DNA from: a virus
Reading direction: 5' to 3' (one strand)
DNA: 64,000 bases
Virus record (IMG/VR): IMGVR_UViG_3300007619_000129
Location: 24,567-88,566 of that record
In this document: positions 17,518-25,112 of the stretch, piece by piece
How the letters are laid out: each line of letters starts with the position of its first letter
Position numbering within the stretch: the first letter of the stretch is position 1
Translations under genes and position numbers: made by a program
Notes under the pieces: generated by a model
The model's database searches: none
Told to the model about the DNA's origin: nothing
The model's input: the letters and a program-made list of their open reading frames with translations, nothing else

Positions 17518-18523
17518 ATACAGATGGAAGATTAGACATTAAATCTTCTGGACTCATTGATACCATACTCTTTAAAGTTCTATATGCATCTGAAACAGAT
17601 GGGTGATTTGTTGCATTAACTAATCTACCTTTTGGATCAAAAGTTCTAAGTTGAGCTGAACCATCTGGCTTCTCTACCAATTGGGCTTTCCAGCCAGCAG
17701 ATAAATCATATCTTATTCCCTTTCTTGCACCCGAATCCCCAGGTACCATTTTTTCTTTCAATAAAGGTTTTGATTCAACTATTACAACTTCCATCAATTT
17801 TGTGGCTTGTTTTTTATTTAGTTTATTTTTCTGTAGTAATTTTATTACCTTTGACATTCCACTTTCAAGAAATCGAGAAGCACTTAACTTACTTTCAAAC
17901 AAATTCAGACTTTTAAAAAGTCCAGTTAATTCCCACTTTTTTACCAATTTGACGTTGTCAACCTCTTCTCTAACAATTCTCCCCAATTGCTCATCTGTAA
18001 CAACGTTCTCATTCATATTTCCCATTAAAGCATCCATTTCTTCTCTTACGAGTTTTTTCAATTCCTTCTCTGTAATAGACTCTTTTTTTATATTTTTATC
18101 TTTACGCCTATAGTCTGTACCTAAAAATGATGCAGCCATTCCACTTGGCTCTTCAACTTTATATAATTCCCCATTTTTCCCCAACCTCATAAAAGTTTTA
18201 AGAGACTTATAAGCTCTTTGGGGAGTTTGAAGTTCTTCTCCATGAAAAAGTTCGCCTTTAGGATTTTTTAAGAAAACTCTATAAACCAATTTTCCATCTT
18301 CCGACATATGATCAGTCACAGCCTTATATCCACTACCTAAATCAACTTCATCTCCCCACTTAAAATTATGTTCTTGCTGCAATTTTTTAAATGAATGTCC
18401 CTCAACATTTCCTAGTCCTGTAAATTTGCCAGAAGTGACACCACTACCATTTCCACCACCCCACGAAGCAAATCCAGGACCAAATGCAGATCCAACATGT
18501 TCTTTAATTGATTTTCTTTTCAT
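17516..18523 (-). CDS. Virion protein candidate with duplicated domain and REE helices
   Basis: 335 residues from the ATG at 18523; an in-frame GTG six codons earlier is possible. Two similar segments flank the protein: SGYKAVTDHMSEDGKLVYRV with AYKSLKTFM, and AGWKAQLVEKPDGSAQLRTF with AYRTLKSM. Between them are two helices, SITEKELKKLVREEMDALM and VVTDEQLGRIVREEVDNVKL, matching a motif seen on other likely head proteins here. The gene precedes the neck genes. A 16-base palindrome lies directly before the ATG. The role is unknown; a head-neck or internal virion protein is a fair guess. Confidence 0.75.
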   Translation of the reverse strand: MKRKSIKEHVGSAFGPGFASWGGGNGSGVTSGKFTGLGNVEGHSFKKLQQEHNFKWGDEVDLGSGYKAVTDHMSEDGKLVYRVFLKNPKGELFHGEELQTPQRAYKSLKTFMRLGKNGELYKVEEPSGMAASFLGTDYRRKDKNIKKESITEKELKKLVREEMDALMGNMNENVVTDEQLGRIVREEVDNVKLVKKWELTGLFKSLNLFESKLSASRFLESGMSKVIKLLQKNKLNKKQATKLMEVVIVESKPLLKEKMVPGDSGARKGIRYDLSAGWKAQLVEKPDGSAQLRTFDPKGRLVNATNHPSVSDAYRTLKSMVSMSPEDLMSNLPSV

Positions 18524-18539
18524 GTCTATAAATATAGAC
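18524..18539 (-). promoter_or_regulatory. Palindrome adjoining a start codon
   Basis: GTCTATA and TATAGAC form a perfect 7-bp inverted repeat around two bases, directly before the ATG at 18523. It includes a TATTTAT box on the transcribed strand. If transcribed it would form a tight hairpin at the initiation site; as DNA it could be a protein-binding site. The function is inferred only. Confidence 0.4.
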
Positions 18540-18574
18540 ACTAAAACCGTTTTTTATTTTTTATATAAAAATTA

Positions 18575-19006
18575 TTATTTTCTATTAATAATTTTTTCGT
18601 TAGCCTTTTCAAGTTCACCAATTCTTTTTTTAAGACTTTCTATTTCTATATTATTAAATTCTATAAATTTAAAATATATTTTCTTAATTTTGTCATGAAA
18701 TTTTTCCGGCAAATAATCCAAAAAATCATCAAATGACATTATTTGTCCCATAATATATACATCACTTATATTCGTGATAGACGCATGACAAAAAAAAGTA
18801 AGCCCACAAGGATGTTTAGCCTCAATTTCTACATCAATACAATTATATATCAATGATTCTGATACTTCACTGATTAAGTTCCATGGATAATCATTTATAT
18901 TTTTCGAATCTATTATAATGACATCATTTTTTTTACCAAAAAGTGTACTAATGTGCTCAACGTTATTAACGTACCAATTATAGTGATTTTTTGATGATAA
19001 TTTCAT
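18575..19006 (-). CDS. Unknown 143-residue protein of the accessory island
   Basis: Begins MKLSSKNHYNWYVNNVEHIS and ends with a basic helix (IESLKKRIGELEKANEKIIN) that could be a short coiled coil. The middle is a compact alpha/beta-type sequence with CGLTFFCHASITNISDVYIM. It starts one base after the previous gene's stop and is strongly A/T-biased like its island neighbours. No family was recognised. Its linkage to the GNAT-methyltransferase gene may be functional or may only reflect a shared insertion hotspot. Confidence 0.7.
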   Translation of the reverse strand: MKLSSKNHYNWYVNNVEHISTLFGKKNDVIIIDSKNINDYPWNLISEVSESLIYNCIDVEIEAKHPCGLTFFCHASITNISDVYIMGQIMSFDDFLDYLPEKFHDKIKKIYFKFIEFNNIEIESLKKRIGELEKANEKIINRK

Positions 19007-19007
19007 T

Positions 19008-19346
19008 TTAATTTAATGTCCTAGTTGACTTATCTTCTTTAGAAGATTCCATTATTTCCCAACCAAAATCAAGAGCTTCCTGAACTTTTATTTCATACAA
19101 TTCTAAAGAATCTAAATCCTCTTCAAATGTAAAAATTTCAAATGAACTAAATTCATGATTCCAAATAACGTTATCAATAAACAAAAGTGCTTTAGCAAAA
19201 TTAATCTCAAGACCTGTAATAGGAACAAAAGGCAAAAACAATTCCTTCGTCATAGATGTAAAAGTTTGTTCACTTTTGTTTTTCCCACCTTCCATGTTGT
19301 TGTCGTTCTTTATCTTTATCATTCTAAACAATAAACATCTATACAT
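19008..19346 (-). CDS. Unknown 112-residue protein after the methyltransferase
   Basis: The ATG lies just after the methyltransferase stop (TAATATG) with AAGGA eight bases upstream inside that gene, so the two are co-translated. Internal ATGs at residues 9 and 18 are alternatives. The protein is acidic, with FEEDLDSLELYEIKVQEALD near the C-terminus. No motif was recognised. The tight coupling suggests it belongs with the GNAT-methyltransferase gene. Confidence 0.7.
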   Translation of the reverse strand: MYRCLLFRMIKIKNDNNMEGGKNKSEQTFTSMTKELFLPFVPITGLEINFAKALLFIDNVIWNHEFSSFEIFTFEEDLDSLELYEIKVQEALDFGWEIMESSKEDKSTRTLN

Positions 19347-19347
19347 A

Positions 19348-21033
19348 TTATATTTCCTTTTTCTTCAAAATTAAAAATGGCTCCATTTTCATTAAGTTAT
19401 CAGTTCCTACCTTTTTACTTAAGTGACTCTTACTAAATCTCATATAAAACGTATCAACATGTTTAAATCCTATCGAAATAGCTATTGATTTCATTGTATC
19501 TAATATTTCATAATTTTTATGTTTTTTGCATACATTGAATATAAAAATACCATTATCATTTAGACAATTATAAATTTTTTTCACCGTATTGAACCAATAC
19601 TCATTTATAAAGTATTCATAACCATTGTTATATGCTTGTTTTTTATCATTACTATAAACTTCTTTTGAAAAATATGGCGGAGAACTCATTGCCAAATCAA
19701 CATTTTCAATGGGGTTGAAATTCTCTGACCTTTCCTCTATTAAAGATGCATTTTTCAATCCAAAATCTTCAATAATTTTTTTTCCATTATTTATTGTGGT
19801 TTCCCACGGATCTACTCCAATATATTTAATATTTCCACAAGACATTGCACCCAAAAGTCTTTGATTAAATCCTGAAGAAAAATCATAAACACTTCCGCCA
19901 TTCGGTAAGAATTTTTTATATATAAATTTTGCAACAGTAGGTCTAAAATTAGACGTAACTGGAACTAATCTCATACTTCTAAATCCTTGTCTTAACATAT
20001 TCCCCGTCATTGTAAATGGATGAGAAACTCCTCTATAATAAAAGGTTATTCCCAATCTATTTTTTATTACTTTCATTAATGTTTCATCATCATTAAATGC
20101 CTCAACCATACTTCTTGATTTTTTATTATCCTCTTTAACAAAAAAGAAATGTGGAGAATAAGTTTTAAAAATAAGGTTTCCTATTGTTGAACCAGAACTT
20201 ATAATTTTCTTTTCTTTGTCAAATATTGATTCAACATCAAAATTACACAACTTTTCCCAATCCTTATCTAATTCCTCTTTTGTATAGACCGGAAAGGGAA
20301 AATATCTAGATCGAAAATAATCAAATAAAAACTCAGCAACCTCTTCTTTTTTATTTTCACTCATTTCAAATATGTTTTTAACAGTAAGAGGAATGTTTTT
20401 ATATCTGATTATATAATCAGTACCATATCTTGATAAATCATTATTGTTTCTTGTAAATTTAGTTTCTTTTTTATTCCTTTTTAAAATACTTTCTGTGTTT
20501 GCCCTCACACTTTTCTTTTTTTTTGTTATTATCATAGGCATTTTTAGTGCATTTTTATCAAAAAATTCTACTTTTTTGCCTTCCTCCATAAACAAAATCA
20601 ACTCCATTGTATAAGTGGCATGTGTTTCCTCTTTAATAAAATTAAAACCATATTTCTTATAAAATTTTATTGCTATTTCATTAATTTTTGCTACTCTAAG
20701 ACGAATATTTCTTTTTTCTTTTTTTGCTTTGTCAATTAGGGCACTTAAAAGTTTTGAGCCAACACCTTTCCCGCGCACCGCGGAATCAATCGCCATTTTT
20801 TCAAGTAAAAAATATGGTTCCTTTTTATATCTTTTCCAAATCAAATAACCCACTATATTATCATTTTCACTAATAGCATAAATAACCCTGTCTTCATTTG
20901 TTCTTTTTACAATAGAAGAACGATATATTGGTCCCATTATTTTTTGCTTTGTATACGGTTTTGTCAAGTCAATTATTTTTTGAACCGTTTGATCGTTTTT
21001 AACATTGATTTTCTCTGAAATGTCAAAATCCAT
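19348..21033 (-). CDS. GNAT acetyltransferase - DNA methyltransferase fusion
   Basis: 561 residues. Residues about 1-150 are a GNAT domain with the acetyl-CoA loop MAIDSAVRGKGVGSKLLSAL and the usual NEIAIKFYKKYGF ending. The C-terminal part (about 350-561) is a SAM-dependent methyltransferase: SNFRPTVAKFIYKKF, then motif I-like VYDFSSGFNQRLLGA, IGVDPWE, and the catalytic SSPPYF at 450-455. An S-P-P-Y motif is typical of amino-methylating DNA enzymes, including N4-cytosine types. The middle (150-350) is unassigned. It may modify phage DNA or a base in two steps, but the substrate is unknown. It lies in a homing-endonuclease island. Confidence 0.8.
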   Translation of the reverse strand: MDFDISEKINVKNDQTVQKIIDLTKPYTKQKIMGPIYRSSIVKRTNEDRVIYAISENDNIVGYLIWKRYKKEPYFLLEKMAIDSAVRGKGVGSKLLSALIDKAKKEKRNIRLRVAKINEIAIKFYKKYGFNFIKEETHATYTMELILFMEEGKKVEFFDKNALKMPMIITKKKKSVRANTESILKRNKKETKFTRNNNDLSRYGTDYIIRYKNIPLTVKNIFEMSENKKEEVAEFLFDYFRSRYFPFPVYTKEELDKDWEKLCNFDVESIFDKEKKIISSGSTIGNLIFKTYSPHFFFVKEDNKKSRSMVEAFNDDETLMKVIKNRLGITFYYRGVSHPFTMTGNMLRQGFRSMRLVPVTSNFRPTVAKFIYKKFLPNGGSVYDFSSGFNQRLLGAMSCGNIKYIGVDPWETTINNGKKIIEDFGLKNASLIEERSENFNPIENVDLAMSSPPYFSKEVYSNDKKQAYNNGYEYFINEYWFNTVKKIYNCLNDNGIFIFNVCKKHKNYEILDTMKSIAISIGFKHVDTFYMRFSKSHLSKKVGTDNLMKMEPFLILKKKEI

Positions 21034-21085
21034 ATTTCTATATTACCACAATTTCCCCATACTTTACAAACAAAAAGTTTTAATT

Positions 21086-21505
21086 CTACCTAACTTTAAC
21101 GTACCAATTTTGTTGTTTTGATGTTTTTTTCTTATGACAATTAGCACACAATATTTGACACTTACTTATTTCTTTTAAAACCCTTTCCCAGCACCACTTT
21201 CCAATTGCCCACGAAATATTAACTTCCTTATCAAATAAATGATCAAATTCAAGACATACTGGATCAGACTCTCCACAAATTACACATGGGTGTTTCAAAA
21301 GATATTGATATAATAGTTTTTTTCTTTTGTTAGCACTATTTGTAGCATAATTTATATAATATTGTTTATTATTATTATAATATTTTTTCCTTAATTTCTT
21401 AGAACAATCTTTGCACCTATGAGAATATCCATCTTTTGATGATCTGTCCTTATAAAAATTATTCATCGTTTTTATATTTTTACATTTACTACAACTTTTG
21501 TCCAT
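21086..21505 (-). CDS. HNH endonuclease
   Basis: 139 residues. An N-terminal zinc ribbon (CSKCKNIKTMNNFYKDRSS, then HRCKDCSKK) is followed by a basic linker and an HNH nuclease core: HPCVICGESDPVCLEFDHL, then EISKCQILCANCHKKKT. The DH pair and the C..C..CANCHK zinc ligands are intact. It sits between another homing endonuclease and the GNAT-methyltransferase gene. It is probably a free-standing homing endonuclease that spreads this island by cutting phages lacking it. Confidence 0.85.
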   Translation of the reverse strand: MDKSCSKCKNIKTMNNFYKDRSSKDGYSHRCKDCSKKLRKKYYNNNKQYYINYATNSANKRKKLLYQYLLKHPCVICGESDPVCLEFDHLFDKEVNISWAIGKWCWERVLKEISKCQILCANCHKKKTSKQQNWYVKVR

Positions 21506-21510
21506 AATTT

Positions 21511-22965
21511 TTATATTTTCTTTTCATAAAGATAATTTCCACACCCATATATCCTATATACACCATTTTCTTCCGCAACTTGCTTTTCTGTTTTTCCTGG
21601 TTGGGCTCGAAACATAAATCTATTATATCTTATTGTACCATCTGTATACCAAAAATCTATACCAGTATCTGAAACCCATTCAAATCCACAAGACCTATAC
21701 ACATTGCCGTCTCCCCACCTCAAATCAGAATATGTTATTATTTTTTTATATCCCTTATCACTCATCCACTTCTCCACACTTTTCATTAATTTACTAAATC
21801 CACCTATTACCTGGACATTTAAGGCTGTTGCGAATCTTGATATTTCAATATTGTTTTTATATTTCTTATGGTTTGGCTTTCTAAGGGCTATTGCACAAAC
21901 TAATTTATTCTCATAATAAAGTCCGAAACTTATTTTAGATCTTGTATAACCCGATATATGATTCTCTTCAAAAAATAGTTTAGAAATTTTTCTATGAATT
22001 TCTCTTATTTCACATTTTCTTGCACCAATTTTTATATCGGTTAACCCTAATTTGTTTTTTATAATTGATTTTACTATTTCGTTCTTCTCAATCCATTCAT
22101 CAGAAAATATCTGAATAAGATTTATTTTTTTCTGTCTGCACAACAACATTTTATCTCTATGAGAATTTTTGTCCCAATACTTGTTTTTATTATTATTATT
22201 TTCCATATGCCAATAAAGTCCGTGATATTCAATTCCAACCATTTTATCTGGAATAAAAACATCAATTTCTTTAGGGGCAATTGATTTTCTATCACTTTGT
22301 ATTGTTTTTATGCCTAATGACTTTATAAAATCTAATACCTCCACTTCAGCCCTGGAGGTTATACAAGGATAACATTTAATACACAAAGACTTTCTCTCAA
22401 ACGCTTGTAAAGTTTTTCTTTGTTCTGTACCACACTTTTTGCAAATAATATCAAGATATTGATGTTGTCTTGAATAATATTCACTATATTTTGTTTTAAC
22501 TTCAAATTCTAAACCCCTTTCCAAAAGCCTTAATTTATACTCTTCCTCACTAAGAGACTTCTTTTTCTTAATCTTATTAATAGATTCAGGAGTATGTTTT
22601 TTCCCATAAAATCCATTTTTCTCACCATAATGAACGTGCTTTAATATTCTTGGATCGGTTTCTTTAGTTTTGTTTTTATTCCACGCTTCAGCTTTTCCAC
22701 CAATCTTGCCACCTTCTGATGACGCCTTACAAGAATGTTCCTTACAATATTTTTTATATGTGAATCTAATATATCTTGTTTCTCTTATGCAAGACCTTTC
22801 AGCACATATCGGTCTTTTGCCATTATAAAAATATTTGTTTGTATATTCTAATGATGATATTTTGTGTTTCCTAAGGTGATAAGAAAATTCTTTCAAATCA
22901 TTAAAAATAACATTACAGATATTACAAATTATTGGTGGTTTTCTTCCTTGATATTTTATAGTCAT
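21511..22965 (-). CDS. Homing endonuclease, Vsr-like nuclease with GNAT-like C-terminus
   Basis: 484 residues. Order of parts: a C2H2 finger (CNICNVIFNDLKEFSYHLRK), a NUMOD3-type stretch (GEKNGFYGKKHTPESINKIK), a zinc ribbon (CKKCGTEQRKTLQAFERKSL), a Vsr-fold nuclease core with SRAEVEVLDFIKSLGI, KEIDVFIPDKMVGIEYHGLY and FSDEW, and a C-terminal alpha/beta domain (ISRFATALNVQVIGGFSKLM) like Mom/GNAT folds. This resembles the EDxHD-type phage homing nucleases. It starts after the major capsid terminator, in a structured 200-base gap. Its target is probably nearby in phages without it. Confidence 0.82.
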   Translation of the reverse strand: MTIKYQGRKPPIICNICNVIFNDLKEFSYHLRKHKISSLEYTNKYFYNGKRPICAERSCIRETRYIRFTYKKYCKEHSCKASSEGGKIGGKAEAWNKNKTKETDPRILKHVHYGEKNGFYGKKHTPESINKIKKKKSLSEEEYKLRLLERGLEFEVKTKYSEYYSRQHQYLDIICKKCGTEQRKTLQAFERKSLCIKCYPCITSRAEVEVLDFIKSLGIKTIQSDRKSIAPKEIDVFIPDKMVGIEYHGLYWHMENNNNKNKYWDKNSHRDKMLLCRQKKINLIQIFSDEWIEKNEIVKSIIKNKLGLTDIKIGARKCEIREIHRKISKLFFEENHISGYTRSKISFGLYYENKLVCAIALRKPNHKKYKNNIEISRFATALNVQVIGGFSKLMKSVEKWMSDKGYKKIITYSDLRWGDGNVYRSCGFEWVSDTGIDFWYTDGTIRYNRFMFRAQPGKTEKQVAEENGVYRIYGCGNYLYEKKI

Positions 22966-23074
22966 AATATTTGAAGCATATCACAAACCAGGATCTAACT
23001 CCCCGAAAGGGTGTCGGTACAAATCTCTTATTTGTTCAATGTTTACAGATATATAGACTTTTTTCTGTTGTTCT

Positions 23075-23088
23075 GTGAGATTTCTCAC
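23075..23088. repeat. Short palindrome in the capsid-endonuclease gap
   Basis: GTGAGA and TCTCAC form a perfect 6-bp inverted repeat around two bases. It lies between the capsid terminator and the endonuclease start, with two weaker repeats nearby (TTTAC/GTAAA at about 23093-23107 and ACAAAT/ATTTGT at about 23020-23036). It could be an operator or an RNA hairpin limiting endonuclease expression. The rest of the 200-base gap (22966-23166) shows no gene. Confidence 0.4.
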
Positions 23089-23113
23089 TAGTTTTACAGT
23101 GTGTAAAAATAAA

Positions 23114-23140
23114 ACAAAAAAGGGGTTTGAAAAAACCCCT
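23114..23140 (-). terminator. Rho-independent terminator after the major capsid gene
   Basis: On the transcribed strand AGGGGTTT pairs with AAACCCCT around a four-base loop (23121-23140), followed by six Ts, G and more Ts. It lies 27 bases after the capsid stop. It would end the high-level capsid transcript and shield the downstream mobile island. Confidence 0.9.
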
Positions 23141-23166
23141 CTCTTGTGATAGTCTATTTCTATGAT

Positions 23167-25059
23167 TTAGATAGTATTCATGTCAAGAACAGTAACTGTT
23201 CCATAAAAATCGCTTCTTACCATCTTCTTACCATATCTCGTCATGACACCTTTGCGTGGCGTGAAATCTTCTGGTCCAAAGATTGTTGGGGTAACGATAA
23301 GTGGTACATATGGTGCATACACATATCCAGTTTCAAGATATGTTCCACCTTTGTATCCAAGTAGAACCTTATTTCGTGGGAAATATGGATCTTTATAGAC
23401 CTGGAATCGTTGAGTTAGTGAACCAACTCTTTCGGCTCCGATTGAGAATGGAGTTGCTACTTGACCATTACCATCAAGGTTATAATTACTTCGGTATAGA
23501 GTGGTCTGTTCAAGGATTGTACAGACATCTGGTGAAGTTACAACAAAGTTGGCTGAACCACGAAGTGTTTTTCTGTGAATAGTGTTAGCAGCATCAATAA
23601 TGGTCTCAACAAGAGTCTCGTACCATTCTCTAACTGTACCAGTGAATGCTGGACCTGGATCAAGAGTGCTGGTTAGCTGTACTAGTGAACCATTTTCTTT
23701 GTTCACAAACTTACCCGGCGATCTACTCCAATATAGGTTAGCTCCATTAGCTTCTGTTAGAAGATCATTAAGAATTTCTCTATCAATATCAACAGCAACC
23801 TGTTCAGATAGAATCTTAGTTAGCTCAACCTCAGCATCAAGACTGTGGAAAGCATTAAGATCCTGAGCAAGCTCTGGAGACCATCGAGCTCGTAGCTTTC
23901 GTGAAGTGGCTACAACGCTGATCTGTTCAATCTTAATGTCAATTTCAGGGATTGTTGGGGTTGGAGTCGCACCGAAGTCAGACTCAAAGCTTGGAATAAC
24001 AAGAGTGTCACCATCAGTTCCACCAATATTATTCACGTCAGACTTTACCATGCTTACGTGGATATTGTCTGAACCAATCTGTGGTACAGTTCCACCATTA
24101 GAAAGTCGTAGAACAAACTTAATGTGATCACCACCAAGTGGGTCTGGTGTCCAAGTTGAACCGTCCCAATCTCCTCTCTCGTTTAGTCGACGAAGATTTA
24201 GAACTCCAGCACCAGCCTGATATTTCTCTCCCCAAGCAACAGCTCCCTGTACAGATGGAAGATCTGTAATGGTAATTTGCTTGACTTCCTGTAGATCGCC
24301 ATTACTGATTTTGCTTGTAAGCTCAGCAGTACTGATGAAAAGGAAAGTAAGATCAAGAACGTTGTCTTCAAGATCTCTCTGAATATCAGGGTCAAAGCCA
24401 GCCAAGCGAGCATTGGTACCTGTAAAGTCAGAGGAAGTATCAACAACTGAAGCTGATGTGAAGGCTTCGCTTGCGCCAGTGAAGGCACCAAGTCCAAGAC
24501 CATCGCCAGCTACTGAACCAGTACCTACGGTTAGAGAACCGCTGTGTACTTTAGTATATCCAGTACCAACCAAGTCATATTGTCCACCTGTTGCAAGTGA
24601 ACCTGAACGGACACCAGCACCAGCTGGATTGTTATAAATTGACTGACCGGCTTGGTATGTATTGTCAGTAGCTGATGCTTCACCACCTACATTGTTACCA
24701 TAAGTGTAATCAAGGTAGAAAAGTAATCCAGCTGGAAGACTCATTGGCTGAATTGACACAAGATCATTAGCCACTAGCCCACCGAATACTCGACGTACAA
24801 TTGGGAACGCAACATTTGTAAAACCTCGGATATTGCCAGAAGATGTTAGGGCTCCTGCTCCGGTTGATAGGGATGAAGTCTCTCGAAGTAGCTCAGCAGC
24901 TTGGTTTTCAAGCAATCGAGCCATATTTTCTCGGTCATATCCCCCAAGATTTTTTAGTAGACCAGTTCTGGCCCATTTTTCAACAAGACGACGAGACTCC
25001 GCACCAACGTGCCGTTCTCTAATGTCTTCTGTTAATTTCTCTAGTGAAAACTTACTCAT
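23167..25059 (-). CDS. Major capsid protein (T4 gp23-like)
   Basis: 630 residues. The N-terminal 60 are a helical delta-domain (ERHVGAESRRLVEKWARTGL, ARLLENQAAELLRE), followed by GFTNVAFPIVRRVFGGLVAN, LVSIQPMSLPAGLLFYLDYT and a large beta-rich body, as in gp23. A gp21-type cleavage site (L/I-x-E) can be read as LRE at 58-60 before TSS. AGGAG lies six bases before the ATG, and a strong terminator follows. Arginine is often CGN here rather than the AGA common in neighbours, as is usual for very highly expressed genes. Confidence 0.92.
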   Translation of the reverse strand: MSKFSLEKLTEDIRERHVGAESRRLVEKWARTGLLKNLGGYDRENMARLLENQAAELLRETSSLSTGAGALTSSGNIRGFTNVAFPIVRRVFGGLVANDLVSIQPMSLPAGLLFYLDYTYGNNVGGEASATDNTYQAGQSIYNNPAGAGVRSGSLATGGQYDLVGTGYTKVHSGSLTVGTGSVAGDGLGLGAFTGASEAFTSASVVDTSSDFTGTNARLAGFDPDIQRDLEDNVLDLTFLFISTAELTSKISNGDLQEVKQITITDLPSVQGAVAWGEKYQAGAGVLNLRRLNERGDWDGSTWTPDPLGGDHIKFVLRLSNGGTVPQIGSDNIHVSMVKSDVNNIGGTDGDTLVIPSFESDFGATPTPTIPEIDIKIEQISVVATSRKLRARWSPELAQDLNAFHSLDAEVELTKILSEQVAVDIDREILNDLLTEANGANLYWSRSPGKFVNKENGSLVQLTSTLDPGPAFTGTVREWYETLVETIIDAANTIHRKTLRGSANFVVTSPDVCTILEQTTLYRSNYNLDGNGQVATPFSIGAERVGSLTQRFQVYKDPYFPRNKVLLGYKGGTYLETGYVYAPYVPLIVTPTIFGPEDFTPRKGVMTRYGKKMVRSDFYGTVTVLDMNTI

Positions 25060-25112
25060 TTGTTTCTCCTATTATTATTATATATTCTCCAAAAAGTTAA
25101 AAATGCATTGAT

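Noticed and set aside
22980-23050. A tRNA-like hairpin near the capsid-endonuclease gap
   Set aside because: A CCCTTTCGGGG-like stem is present, but no cloverleaf with acceptor, D and T arms can be drawn.
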